Shown: piece after piece, positions 41,661 to 50,547 of the stretch
Numbering within the stretch: position 1 is the stretch's first letter
How the letters are laid out: each line of letters begins with the position of its first letter
NCBI GenBank assembly: GCA_021827145.1
Contig: JAKAXK010000004.1
Span: forward strand, 1-53,971
DNA length: 53,971 nucleotides
Direction of reading: 5' to 3'
Source: Pseudomonadota bacterium
GTDB lineage: Bacteria > Pseudomonadota > Gammaproteobacteria > Acidiferrobacterales > Acidiferrobacteraceae
The notes under the pieces: generated by a model
What the model saw: the letters and a program-made list of their open reading frames with translations, nothing else
Database searches by the model: none
What the model was told of the DNA's origin: nothing
Position numbers and translations under genes: made by a program

Positions 41661-43484
41661 TCAGGACAGCGCCATGGCGCTGTCCGCCCTCTGGGGCTTG
41701 CCGAAGAGATAGCCTTGGCCCCACTGAACGCCCATGTCGCGCAATATCGTCCGGGACAGTTCATTCTCGACATACTCCGCGACCGTGACGAGCCCCAAGT
41801 CATGGGCGAGTCTTTGCATACTCTGCACGACGGTTCGCGCCTTGCGGTCGCTTGCGATCTTGCGCACGAGCTCACCGTCAAGCTTCACGAAGTCCACGGG
41901 AAGATCCACCAGATAGCGGAACGAGGAGTAGCCGCTACCGAAGTCATCTATCGCAATACGCAGACCGAAATCGAGCAAAGGCTGCAGAACGGCAAGTGCG
42001 GTGGCGGTATCCTGCAGGAACTCACGTTCCGTGATCTCGATGACCAAGGGCTTGGGCGCTGCGGCGTTATGACCGCACGCTTGGCATTGTTTCTGGATCA
42101 GAACAAAGATCTCATCGACCAGCTCAGGGTGGCGTAAAAAGGCCGCTGACATGTTCACAAAATGAAGGCGTGAGTCGCCGGCAAGAACCTGCGCTGCGCA
42201 GTGCCCGAGCGTCGCGCGCACGACGGCCGCATCGATCTCGTGGACGAGGTCAAAGCGCGTGACGATCTCTATGAACCGAGCGGCGGGAATATCGGTCTTG
42301 CCGTCCTGGGACACCAGGCGCGCCAAGGCCTCTTCGGCGACGACACGGCCTGTGGCGAGGTCGACTATGGGCTGGTAGGCCGCCCGGATGCGGCCGCCCG
42401 TAAGCGCCGCGCGGACCTGCGCCATGAGGTGCAGATCGCCGTCGGTCGGCGCCGGGAGGTGGATGCGACGCCAAATGAGCCCGTCGTTTGCGGCCTGCCC
42501 GAGCTGAGTGGTGGCCGCCGCTATCGTGGCGGTAACAGAGGGATGGCCCGGGAAGCTCGCCACCCCCGCGCTGATACCGACCGAGCCCGCAGACAGCGTA
42601 AGGAAACTTTCTTCGTGAATCACGTTCTGCACATGTTCGGCCATCAGCGCCGCTTCGGACTCGCGTACGCCTGGAAGCAGCCCAACGAACTCCTCGCCGC
42701 TCCAGCGGGCGAGGACGCCCTGCGGGGGTAGGAGCTGCCCGAAACGCGTGCCGAGTACCTTCAGAAGCTCATCGCCCGTCTTATAGCCATGTTCATTATT
42801 GATCCGTTTGAGGTGATCGACGTCGAACAGCGCAATACTGTAGGCGCCACCCGTCTCCAGGGCTTGTGCGTGCGCGCGTTCGGCGATTTCGAGGAAGCCC
42901 TGACGGTTAAGCAGCTTTGTCAGGGGATCCCGATTGCGGGCGTCGCCCAATTGTGTGTCGGACTGCTCGTAGTCCATGTGCGCCTCGGCAAGGCGCGCAA
43001 AGGCGAGCAGTGAGACCAAGCCACCCTCTGTGAGGAATCTTGCCTTGCCGAGGCCGAGCGCCAGGAGTCCGCCTGTGTGGCCCGCGCGCCCGGCAAGCTC
43101 GATGATCACGACATGAGAGATGCGCGCGTTCCGACCATTGGTCCGCCAGTGAGCGAGCTCCGGCGCGTCGACGCCGAAGGCGCGTGCTTGCGCGGGGGAT
43201 GCAGAGGCGGAGGGAAGCCGCAGGCCCGCGACCTCAAGCGCACGTCCAGCGTTCGCCGCCGATCCTGTTGCGTAGACGGGAAGGGCCGGGGTCTCTTGGG
43301 GATACCAGGAGGCGAAGCGTGCGTCCGGTACACAGCGAACGAGGCCGTCGCAGCAGCGGAACGGTATCGTTTCCGCACTGGTTTTGGCGAACTTGCGGGC
43401 CTCTTCCAGAAGTTGCTCCAAGACCGTTTCGCGCATAATCCTCTGGTCTTCGACTGCATCGGACAGGCTGTGTTTAAGAGACAT
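41661..43484 (-). CDS. GGDEF-EAL protein for cyclic di-GMP turnover
   Basis: The 607-residue cytosolic protein has an N-terminal GAF-like sensory region (about 1-170), a GGDEF domain (about 180-345) and an EAL domain (about 355-600). The cyclase signature is SGEEF (262-266) instead of GGEEF, and no upstream RxxD inhibitory site is seen. The phosphodiesterase half looks intact: EEALARL, NMSAAFL, EITERE and DDFGSGYSSF. Net phosphodiesterase activity is likely, with cyclase activity possible because some SGDEF/SGEEF proteins work. It lies about 100 bases upstream of the broken radical SAM gene on the same strand. Confidence 0.9.
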   Translation of the reverse strand: MSLKHSLSDAVEDQRIMRETVLEQLLEEARKFAKTSAETIPFRCCDGLVRCVPDARFASWYPQETPALPVYATGSAANAGRALEVAGLRLPSASASPAQARAFGVDAPELAHWRTNGRNARISHVVIIELAGRAGHTGGLLALGLGKARFLTEGGLVSLLAFARLAEAHMDYEQSDTQLGDARNRDPLTKLLNRQGFLEIAERAHAQALETGGAYSIALFDVDHLKRINNEHGYKTGDELLKVLGTRFGQLLPPQGVLARWSGEEFVGLLPGVRESEAALMAEHVQNVIHEESFLTLSAGSVGISAGVASFPGHPSVTATIAAATTQLGQAANDGLIWRRIHLPAPTDGDLHLMAQVRAALTGGRIRAAYQPIVDLATGRVVAEEALARLVSQDGKTDIPAARFIEIVTRFDLVHEIDAAVVRATLGHCAAQVLAGDSRLHFVNMSAAFLRHPELVDEIFVLIQKQCQACGHNAAAPKPLVIEITEREFLQDTATALAVLQPLLDFGLRIAIDDFGSGYSSFRYLVDLPVDFVKLDGELVRKIASDRKARTVVQSMQRLAHDLGLVTVAEYVENELSRTILRDMGVQWGQGYLFGKPQRADSAMALS

Positions 43485-43990
43485 CTAATAAAAATCCCGC
43501 CACCTGAAACCATGAACTGTGACATCTTTGATGCAGTATATATCACCAAGGAGTTTGGGAAAGTGGTCGCATGAAAAAATCCTAAGTACTGGAGCGGAAT
43601 ACGAGCCTCGCGCCAGGATCATTGCAAAATGTGGGTAAATAACTGTAGACGCTCAGAAGTCTGTTGCGAGTTTTGACGACGATAGGTAGAAACGCGCGGC
43701 CGGACGGACATGTGTCCTTGATATGCGGTATGTGTGCGGCGTGCGTCGCCTGCGGATGAAAGCGATGGGCGGCGCCGCGCGCTTGTGTGACGTTTTGTAC
43801 AGGAGGGTCACGCGGGACAGCGCCCTTCGCGGCGTGGCATGTCCGACGAAGTTTCGATAGCGGCTGCTACAAATATGACCATGGACAGTGTCGTGTGCGC
43901 CCGTGTGGGGATCTGCGGCGCGGCATGATCCCGTTGCGAGGTTTGCGTGGGATGCGGGCAGGTGACGTCATGACAATCGTGGGCGCGACG
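43485..43990. other. Intergenic region upstream of the GGDEF-EAL gene
   Basis: These 506 bases between two minus-strand genes contain no plausible coding frame. They carry the promoter of the GGDEF-EAL gene; a TATACT -10-like hexamer (minus strand, 43535-43540) lies about 50 bases before its ATG. Composition is less GC-rich than the flanking genes. Confidence 0.4.
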
Positions 43991-45073
43991 TTAGGAGTCG
44001 GTGCCGTTGGAGTGACGGTGACGGTGGTGGAGGTCGGGGAAATGGGGATGACTGTGCGCAAGCGGCGCATGGGTGTGGCTATGCGTGTGAGGTTCTCCGC
44101 CATCCCATGGGAAGTCATGGTCGTGCTGATGATGGGCGTCGTGCGTGTGGCGGTGCGTGTGGGTCTGCGGCTCATGCCGGTGGAGGTGGGAATGGGATTC
44201 GGTGAGATGGAGATAGACGCCGAGGGCCATGAGGCCTGCCGCGGGTCCGAACAGGGGTGCCAGGGGTTCGTGCAAGAGCAGAAGCGAGACCCCCGCGCCA
44301 AGGAAGGGGGCTGTGGAAAAGTAGGCCCCGGTGCGGGCGGTGCCCAAGTGCTGTAGGGCCACCATGAATAGCACGAGGCTCAGTCCGTAACCGAGTGCCC
44401 CCACAGTGCCCGCAGCAGCGGCGATGGCGAGGTGCGGGAATTGGGCCCCGAGCGCTAAGGCCACTGCGGTGTTGGTGAGGCCCGCGACCAAACCTTTGAG
44501 CCCTGCGATGTGGACGGGGTTGCGCGCTGACAATCCCCGCGTCAGGTTGTTGTCGATGGCCCAGGCGAGGCATGCGCCCGCGATCAATAGGGAGCCCGAG
44601 CCGAAGGCGAAGGCGCCGCCCTTCCAGGAGACCAGCGCGCCGCCCGCGACGATGAGGGCCATGCCCGTGGCGATGCGGCGGTCGACATTCTCGCGGAATA
44701 CGACCCACGCCAGCAGGGCGGTGAGCACGCCTTCGAGGTTCAGCAGCAGTGAGGCGCTGGCGGCGGCAGTGCGCGCAAGGCCTTCCATCAAGAGCACAGG
44801 CCCGATCACTCCGCCTGTTGCGATGGCCCCGGCGAGATTGCGCAAATCGGCGCGCGTAAACGGCCCGTGAGCCGCGGCTTCCGGACCCTGGCGCATTCTG
44901 CGCCACCCATACCACGCAAGGAGGCAGAGGCCTGCGCCGAGATACAGCAGCCCGGCCAAAAGCACTGGGGCTACATTGCCGACAAGGAGCTTGGCGAGGG
45001 GTGTGCTGATACCGAAAAGGGCGGCGGCGGCAAGTACGCTCGCGATGCCGGGGTGGGTGCTACGCGTCGTCAT
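43991..45073 (-). CDS. DMT/EamA-family exporter with long histidine-rich tail
   Basis: The 360-residue protein has ten membrane helices in two EamA repeats (starting FGISTPLAKLLVG; second repeat from about 150), then a cytoplasmic tail of about 70 residues from 290 onward with roughly 25 histidines in HxH and HHxHxH patterns mixed with Asp and Glu. The His-rich tail suggests binding of Ni, Co, Zn or Cu, and a role in metal or metal-complex export. The tail is coded by repetitive CAC/CAT tracts visible at 43991-44220. There is no metal regulator next to it. The GST gene ends 96 bases upstream. Confidence 0.87.
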   Translation of the reverse strand: MTTRSTHPGIASVLAAAALFGISTPLAKLLVGNVAPVLLAGLLYLGAGLCLLAWYGWRRMRQGPEAAAHGPFTRADLRNLAGAIATGGVIGPVLLMEGLARTAAASASLLLNLEGVLTALLAWVVFRENVDRRIATGMALIVAGGALVSWKGGAFAFGSGSLLIAGACLAWAIDNNLTRGLSARNPVHIAGLKGLVAGLTNTAVALALGAQFPHLAIAAAAGTVGALGYGLSLVLFMVALQHLGTARTGAYFSTAPFLGAGVSLLLLHEPLAPLFGPAAGLMALGVYLHLTESHSHLHRHEPQTHTHRHTHDAHHQHDHDFPWDGGEPHTHSHTHAPLAHSHPHFPDLHHRHRHSNGTDS

Positions 45074-45169
45074 GGTTGCATGGGATTATAGCGCATCCGG
45101 CGCCGCCGCGCCCTTGGGGATGGTCGCCACGCGCGAGCCAGGGCCTGCGCGTGGCGTCTCTTGGGCCGT

Positions 45170-45826
45170 TCAGGGGCCGGGATTGGAAGGAGCCAATACA
45201 ACCCTCGTTTGCTGCCAAGCGTCGAGCGTCCCCATGCGGGCGAGCCATCGCTGCACGTGGGTAAACCCGCCGATGGGGAGCTTCCCGGGCGCGGCGGCGA
45301 CAAGCAGCCCCGTAAAGGGTGTGACGATCGCCAAGTCGGCAAGCGCCCGTTTGTCTTGGCAGATCCATCCACGACAGGCGAGGTGTGCGTCGAGGACGCC
45401 TGTGAATTCGCAGACCAGGTCCTCGCCACGTTTGACTTCGGCGCTATCGGCCTCCCCGGGCCCCATGAGGTGTCTGAGGACGTGCTCCCGGGTCAGGATT
45501 CCGATGGCGGGCCCCAGATGCTGGGCACATAAGAAGAGCCAGCGATTGACGTCGGCGCGGGCGCGGATGTCCTTGGAGTAGAGGGTCTGCCCGGGTGTCT
45601 TGTCAGTCAGATACTGCATGATGGCGTGCGATTCCCAGAGGATGAATTCGTCGTCCACGAGTACGGGTACGCGATGGTTGGGATTGAGTTTCAGAAATTC
45701 GGGCTCGTGTTGCTGGCCTGCGCGCAGATCGACGGCCGCGAGTTCGACGGGCGCATGGAGCGACGGCGCCGCCATGACCGCACGGCGCGCATTGTCGGAG
45801 TAGGGGTGGTAGTAGAGACGCATCAT
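45170..45826 (-). CDS. Glutathione S-transferase family protein
   Basis: The 218-residue protein has a thioredoxin-like N-terminal domain (RLYYHPYSDNARRAVMAA; cis-Pro in HRVPVLVDD; ESHAIMQYL contacting glutathione) and an all-helical C-terminal domain. Ser9-Asp-Asn is the likely catalytic corner. Substrates are unknown. AAGGAA precedes the first of two ATGs. The frameshifted WYL regulator lies 54 bases upstream on the same strand and may once have controlled it. Confidence 0.87.
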   Translation of the reverse strand: MMRLYYHPYSDNARRAVMAAPSLHAPVELAAVDLRAGQQHEPEFLKLNPNHRVPVLVDDEFILWESHAIMQYLTDKTPGQTLYSKDIRARADVNRWLFLCAQHLGPAIGILTREHVLRHLMGPGEADSAEVKRGEDLVCEFTGVLDAHLACRGWICQDKRALADLAIVTPFTGLLVAAAPGKLPIGGFTHVQRWLARMGTLDAWQQTRVVLAPSNPGP

Positions 45827-45880
45827 GGGGTTTTCCTTGCTGTCGTAGGACTGATACGCACATGATAGGCGGGGATTGCG

Positions 45881-46589
45881 TCAGCTTCTGTCAGCAGGGT
45901 CTTTCTTATCCGGGCGTGCGCGTTCGGACGCGAGCGTCTGTTTCCATAGCCTCGCCAGCTCCCTGCGTGTCCGGGGGTAGCTTATCCCGAGGGCCTCCAT
46001 GCTCGTTATGTGGTCCACGCGAAAGTGTCGGAAGTCCTTCCTCAGTTCGCACCACGCGGCAATGAGCTGCACGCCTTCAAAGAATCCGAGCGCCACGGGC
46101 CAGACCACGCGTTCCGTTTCGGACCCGGCCACGCTCGTGTAGCGGATCGTGAGTTTGTGTTCACGCCGGATCGCCTCGCGAATCTTGTGAAGGGTAGCCG
46201 TGTGTCTTGCGGGTTCGCCGAAACGCCGTGCCCAGAGCCCGATTTCGGCGATCTCCTGGCGGAGATCCTTGGGTGAGGCTGCGCCAATTTTTGCCAAGGC
46301 CGTGTCCGCGGCTTGGGCGAGCACTGTATCTCCCTGGCCCTTGACCCAGCGCGCGCCGAGCGTCAACGCCTCAAGTTCCTCGACGTTGAACATGAGCGGT
46401 GGCAGGAAGAAGCCGGGCCGCAGGAGATAGCCGACCCCGGCCGCCCCGTCGATCGGCGCACCAAGCGCGATCAACGTTTGCATGTCCTGGTAGACGGTGC
46501 GCAAAGACACACGGAGCTCGCGGGCCAAATGCGCGGCGATGGCCGCGCAGAATATCCATGAGCTTGAAGAGGCGTATCGTCTTACTCAT
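45881..46589 (-). pseudogene. YafY-type HTH-WYL transcription regulator, frameshifted in the DNA-binding domain
   Basis: ATG 46589 begins a normal YafY N-terminus (MSKTIRLFKLMDILRGHRR), but after about 20 codons that frame leaves the family. The rest continues in another frame as AAIAAHLARELRVSLRTVYQDM, followed by an intact linker (GVGYLLRPGFFLPPLMF) and WYL ligand domain to 45881. The two parts meet at about 46535-46550 with a few residues of the recognition helix region missing, which fits a small deletion not divisible by three, near the repeated GCGGCCATCGCCGCG. A TTG at 46528 could still start a 215-residue protein lacking the first helix. Loss of DNA binding is likely unless this is a sequencing error. 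Confidence 0.75.
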
Positions 46590-46651
46590 CGCCGAGCCAC
46601 GTTCTTGTTATGTGCCGACGCGCGACAGCGACTCGGGCCCCCATGCCCCGT

Positions 46652-47410
46652 TCAGTCCTTGTGCCCGACCAGAACGTTGAGGGGCCAGACCACCAGGCGC
46701 GGACGCTCCGGGTCACCCCACAGGCGAAGGAGGGTCCGGTGAAGCTGATCCACCGGGTCAATCCCCTGGGCCTTTATGAAGGCGGCCGTGGCCGACCAGC
46801 TCCTGAGATAGTTCAGGAGCTCCGGTAGGGTCCACGCGGCCGCCATCGTGAACGCCGGGGGTTCAAGCCGGGCAAAGGGGAAGGGAATCGAACGGTAGCC
46901 GTCCTCGATGTGACGTCTCTCGGGTGGCCAGTACGGTCCGACGTCATTTTCATAAAAAGATTGTACCGCAGCGTCGATCTCGGCCTCTTCGATGTGCAGC
47001 TTCCCGTAGCTCCAGGCAGCCAGGATGCCGTCGGCTTTCAGGACGCGCACGGCTTCGGCAAAAAAGCGCGGCGTATCGAACCAATGCAGGGCCTGTGCCA
47101 CCGTAACGATGTCTGCGCAGGCGTCGGCAAGGCCGCTTTCCTCGGCAAGAGCGACGCGGTATTCCACGCCACGAGCCGTCCTTGCCGCCTGGGCGATCTG
47201 CGCCGTGCTTGCGTCGGTGGCGATGACGCGTTCGAAATGCTCTGCCAAGAGGACCGAAGCTTGACCATTGCCGGCGCCACAGTCCCAGGCGAGTCCTCGC
47301 ACACGGCACTGCCCGGCGAGCCAGCGAACCAGTTCGGGTGGGTAGCTTGGGCGACTCCCCGCGTAATACGTCGCCACGCCGCTGAAGTGGTCGGCGAAGG
47401 GTTTATGCAT
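46652..47410 (-). CDS. Class I SAM-dependent methyltransferase
   Basis: The 252-residue protein has the Rossmann methyltransferase motifs AWDCGAGNGQASVLLAEHF (SAM loop), VIATDAS and ADIVTVAQALHWFD, as in the UbiE/trans-aconitate methyltransferase group. The C-terminal half (PERRHIEDGYRSIPFPF, AAWTLPELLNYLRSWSA) resembles small-molecule methyltransferases. The substrate is unknown. The frame is open to 47587, but ATG 47410 (MHKPFADHFSG) fits the family start. Confidence 0.82.
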   Translation of the reverse strand: MHKPFADHFSGVATYYAGSRPSYPPELVRWLAGQCRVRGLAWDCGAGNGQASVLLAEHFERVIATDASTAQIAQAARTARGVEYRVALAEESGLADACADIVTVAQALHWFDTPRFFAEAVRVLKADGILAAWSYGKLHIEEAEIDAAVQSFYENDVGPYWPPERRHIEDGYRSIPFPFARLEPPAFTMAAAWTLPELLNYLRSWSATAAFIKAQGIDPVDQLHRTLLRLWGDPERPRLVVWPLNVLVGHKD

Positions 47411-48159
47411 AGGAGCGCGCTCCGGTGACCCAAGAGATGAGAAGTGATCGACTATATCACTCAGGTATTGCTCCCGGAAAATGAGGGGCGCGATAGGGCA
47501 AGGCTCGCGTACTGGTCCTGAAGATGCGCCCGAAGATCGGTCATGTTTGACAAAGGCCCCGGTGGTTCGTGTGCCCAGGTTCAGCACCTGTGGAATCCCA
47601 TACGCCGACTCGGATGTCGGGTCTGGAAGTCCTGCCGCCCTACCACGATCCGGCCGAGGGCCCAGCCAAAGCCACGAGCTGCGATGCCAGCGTCTCGTGA
47701 AAGCCTGCCGTTGCGTGATTCACGGCGCAGGCAGCGGGAAGAGCGACAGCCAGAGGTGTCTCTTGCGATCAATACAAGCCCGTGAATTGGGCCATCCATC
47801 CCAATCAGTCTATCGGCAAACGCACCCGGACGGTGTTTCCAGTCTCCCGCTGTTATGGCGCAAGTAAATATGTGAACAAGTATGGGACTGCAGGCCTGTT
47901 CCCAGGCCCATCCGACGTCGAAGTGTTATGTTAAAGTGGCTCACATAGACCCGAGGCGACAGGCCCTGCAGATACCGGCCAGGAAAACGCTAAGACCACC
48001 CGGACTGGCCGCATTGTATGTCCCTAGAGTAGGTGGCCGTCCGGGTGCGAGGCGGGAGTATCGTGTGGATAGTGAACGGTCACGGCGCCTGTGCGCGATT
48101 CCGCCAAGAGCGATGGTCTCCACGACAATGTCAGATCTCAGAGGCGAAGAGGAGGCCCA
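47411..48159. other. Non-coding or unrecognised region between divergent genes
   Basis: About 750 bases with no gene I can support. Small open frames on both strands have Arg/Ser-rich, shadow-like compositions. A hairpin GGCCTG-TTCC-CAGGCC (47893-47908) is the only clear local structure. GC is somewhat lower and patchier than in the neighbouring genes, which may mark an old insertion. Confidence 0.35.
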
Positions 48160-48606
48160 ATGTCTCAGGTAACCCTTAAAGGTCGCTGTTTATGCGGTAC
48201 CGTAAAATACGAAGTGACCGGTGATCCGCAGCGTTTCTATCATTGTCACTGTTCACGATGTCGGAAGTCTTCGGGAACCGGACATGCTTCGAATATCATG
48301 ATGGCGAGTGCAACACTCGTATTCAGTCATGGGGAATCGCATCTCAAACAATTCAAGCTGCCAGAGGCTAAGAGGTTTTCGAGGCAGTTCTGCACTGAAT
48401 GTGGCAGTCCTGTAGCGCGCTTCGTTCCGGAATTGAACGCCGTCGTGATCCCCGCCGGCTCATTGGATGACTTGGTCTCCATCAAACCCCAAGCGCGCAT
48501 ATACTGGGATTCGCGCGCGGGTTGGACGTGTGACGGTGACGCCTTACCGAGATTCCCTGAAGGGCCGGCCGATCTGCTCGCGACGGCGCCCGCTGCGCCA
48601 CGGTAG
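48160..48606 (+). CDS. GFA/CENP-V-type zinc protein
   Basis: The 148-residue protein has the zinc-binding cysteines of the glutathione-dependent formaldehyde-activating family: RCLCGTVKY, HCHCSRCRKSSG and FCTECGSP. It may act on glutathione adducts or another small molecule; most members are uncharacterised. GAGGAGG precedes ATG 48160; the frame is open 69 bases upstream but without a ribosome site. The end (LLATAPAAPR) is complete. Confidence 0.85.
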   Translation: MSQVTLKGRCLCGTVKYEVTGDPQRFYHCHCSRCRKSSGTGHASNIMMASATLVFSHGESHLKQFKLPEAKRFSRQFCTECGSPVARFVPELNAVVIPAGSLDDLVSIKPQARIYWDSRAGWTCDGDALPRFPEGPADLLATAPAAPR

Positions 48607-49010
48607 CCATCGGAAGGCCAATAAGTGGCTTTTCTCTGGTAAGCGTCGAGTCATAGCACCTTTCGGTTAAATGGGCCCAGAGAGATAAGTCTGGCCGTCA
48701 CGCTCAAGGACGGATCCGCGCATCATAAGACACGTAAAGGCGATGGGTTGGCGGTGTCACGTCGCCGCGTTTCAAGCAAGCGGCCTTTCGGGGCGAGTCT
48801 TTGGAAGGCGCGTGCGGGTCGGGGTCTGCTCTTTTTCCGGCTTGTGGCCGGACTACTGGGGCGAGGGCGAGCCCCACACTCCTGTTATAAGAAACCGAGA
48901 TGGAGAAGAAGATAGCGTTAGTGCTCTTATGCCCCCGCCTTTCTGGCGGAGGTAAGTCAAAAGATGAAACCAGCGTGAAGGCAGGAATCTACAACCTACT
49001 TGCCAACTGT
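48607..49010. other. Region upstream of mqsRA
   Basis: No gene is recognised in 404 bases. A small hairpin CCGCC-TTTCT-GGCGG near 48935-48949 could end transcription from upstream. The right end carries the mqsRA control region, including an extra AACCT half-site at 48993-48997. Confidence 0.4.
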
Positions 49011-49023
49011 AACCTAGTAGGTT
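49011..49023. promoter_or_regulatory. MqsA operator palindrome
   Basis: AACCT-AGT-AGGTT is a perfect inverted repeat matching the AACCT-N-AGGTT type of operator bound by MqsA in E. coli. It ends 11 bases before the mqsR GTG, so bound MqsA would block expression of its own operon. A further AACCT half-site lies 18 bases to the left. Confidence 0.85.
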
Positions 49024-49034
49024 AGTATTGGTTC

Positions 49035-49331
49035 GTGGAAAAGCGCAGGCCACACTGCCCGCTCTCTGTCGTAAAAACCTTGTTGGAGGCAGGCAAGGTG
49101 CGTACCACGCACGCCGCTCGATCGGGGGCCAACGACTTGGGGCTGGATTTGGCGGGCATACTGATCGTGGTGAAGGCGCTTACGCCTGCCGATTTTTATA
49201 AGAGCATGACGACGCATGCGGATCATCGAATTTGGCAGGATGTTTATCGACCGAAGACGGCAGTGGGGGATGTGTATCTGAAGCTGACGGTTATCGATGA
49301 TGTGCTGATCGTGTCCTTTAAGGAGCTATAA
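49035..49331 (+). CDS. mqsR: MqsR toxin, GCU-specific mRNA interferase
   Basis: A RelE-fold ribonuclease that cleaves mRNA at GCU when released from MqsA. The 98-residue product aligns without gaps to E. coli MqsR. The catalytic residues Lys56, Gln68 and Tyr81 are at identical positions, in DFYKSMTT, IWQDVYRP and VYLKLTVI. The start is GTG 49035, overlapping the operator region. The antitoxin gene follows after two bases in the unusual toxin-first order typical of mqsRA. Confidence 0.95.
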   Translation: MEKRRPHCPLSVVKTLLEAGKVRTTHAARSGANDLGLDLAGILIVVKALTPADFYKSMTTHADHRIWQDVYRPKTAVGDVYLKLTVIDDVLIVSFKEL

Positions 49332-49333
49332 CG

Positions 49334-49738
49334 ATGAAATGTCCGGTATGCGGGGCCGCGGAACTGATTCACGACACGCGCGATGTCACCTACACCTATA
49401 AAGGTGAATCGACGGTCATTCCGCATGTGGCGGGCGATTTTTGCCCCGCTTGTGCGGAGTCGCTTTTGGGCGTAGCCGAATCGGAGCGTGTCATGCAGGA
49501 GATGCGCCTTTTTTCCAAGCAGGTCAACGCCGCCATTGTGGACCCGGCCTTTATTGCTGGTGTGCGCAAGAAGTTGGCGTTGGGGCAACGAGAAGCCGCG
49601 GAAATTTTTGGGGGTGGGGTCAACGCCTTTTCACGTTACGAAAATGGCAAGACCAAGCCGTCCTTGGCGCTGGTGAAGCTCTTGAAGGTCTTGGATCACC
49701 ACCCGGATCTTTTGAGTGAGGTCCGGGACGAGGCTTGA
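49334..49738 (+). CDS. mqsA: MqsA antitoxin and autorepressor
   Basis: The 134-residue protein has an N-terminal zinc-binding domain with Cys3, Cys6, Cys37 and Cys40, which covers the toxin, and a C-terminal HTH-XRE domain (GQREAAEIFGGGVNAFSRYENG) that binds the AACCT/AGGTT operator. Length and cysteine spacing match E. coli MqsA. Its stop is directly followed by the broken end of an integrase on the other strand, so this module sits at an insertion boundary. Confidence 0.95.
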   Translation: MKCPVCGAAELIHDTRDVTYTYKGESTVIPHVAGDFCPACAESLLGVAESERVMQEMRLFSKQVNAAIVDPAFIAGVRKKLALGQREAAEIFGGGVNAFSRYENGKTKPSLALVKLLKVLDHHPDLLSEVRDEA

Positions 49739-49744
49739 GGGATG

Positions 49745-50301
49745 TGTATGTGGACAGCGGGCTTGTTCATCGTCCACGAGGCGGCGGTCGCGGCCTTGCG
49801 GTAGCTTGGGGCGCCGGCTTTTTATTAAGTCCACAGGGTTTGACAGGGACTCCATACCCCACGCGGTGCGGGCCGTATTGAAGAGGTGAGACAGCAGGGC
49901 GAGGTCAAGGCGGACCGTGTTGGGGCCCGCGCCTGCCCGCCGAGTCTTTATAAAGGACATGATGTCTTTTTCTCGGATGCTCGCCAGAAAGCGCGGGGCA
50001 AGGGGACCGAGCGTATGGATGAGTCCGTTGATGCGCCGCGCTTCGCGGTCTGCATTCTTTTTTGCGGGACGATTTCAGTACGGTAGCGGTTCAGGGCCTC
50101 GGCGAGCGTTGCGTCCTCTGCCTCGGCGCGGGAGACAAACACGCCGCGCGATATCTCGGACTCTAGAGTGGACGCCCACCCCTCCGCTTCCCCTTTGGTA
50201 TCGAAGAGCGTTTGTTGGGGGTATCCTCGGCGACGTACCAGCGCCTGCCAGACCCGCTGACCATCAGACCCTCTACGTTGCACGAATGTCGGCTGCGACA
50301 C
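49745..50301 (-). pseudogene. Tyrosine-type integrase remnant, frameshifted and truncated
   Basis: ATG 50301 starts an integrase N-terminus (MSQPTFVQRRGSDGQRVWQALVRRRGY, then SRAEAEDATLAEALNRYRTEIVPQK). Near 50035 the family sequence moves to another frame (EARRINGLIHTLGPLAPRFLASIREKDIMSF) and continues through the core-binding domain (KTRRAGAGPNTVRLDLALLSHLFNTA). It ends at about 49760 after RRLVDDEQ, just before the catalytic domain, where the mqsRA end begins. No catalytic Arg, His or Tyr remains. It is a relic of an earlier element at the same tRNA site. Confidence 0.85.
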
Positions 50302-50381
50302 CTCTCGCGCTATGGTTGTCGCAGGATTGTCGCAAAATGGTGGGGTGTCTGGCTGGGACTACTGATAAGTCTTTGATTGAT

Positions 50382-50428
50382 TGGCTCCCCGGGAAGGACT
50401 TGAACCTCCGACCCGGTGATTAACAGTC
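50382..50428 (-). other. Attachment site: 3' fragment of tRNA-Asn(GTT)
   Basis: Read on the minus strand, the 47 bases give the anticodon loop ACTGTTAA, the anticodon 3' stem TCACC, the T arm (GGAGGTTCAAGTCC), the acceptor 3' strand and the encoded CCA of tRNA-Asn. The 5' half is not here: upstream bases do not pair into an anticodon stem or D arm. This is the usual scar of integration into the 3' half of a tRNA gene, with the CCA end facing the old chromosome on the left and the island on the right. Confidence 0.85.
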
Positions 50429-50506
50429 CTAATTGATAGGGCTACGGTTCGTCTTACTTCAAGTATATTTAGTTTGAAACCGCTTTAATATCCTAGCACT
50501 ATAGCC

Positions 50507-50512
50507 TATAAT
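50507..50512 (+). promoter_or_regulatory. Consensus -10 hexamer upstream of the island integrase
   Basis: A perfect TATAAT lies in an AT-rich stretch 79 bases before the integrase ATG. The best -35 candidate at normal distance (CTTTAA/TTTAAT) is poor. Confidence 0.45.
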
Positions 50513-50547
50513 CAATCCCACGTTGTTTGTACTGGTTTGCCGTCAAC

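Noticed and set aside
43991-44250. CRISPR-like or tandem-repeat array
   Set aside because: The repetition is CAC/CAT codons for a His-rich protein tail; there are no equal spacers or conserved repeat units.
47581-47799. Small minus-strand gene or transposase fragment
   Set aside because: Arg/Ser-rich 72-codon frame with no ribosome site and no recognisable motif.
50370-50460. Complete tRNA-Asn gene
   Set aside because: Only the 3' half is present; no D arm, no acceptor 5' strand and the anticodon stem does not pair.
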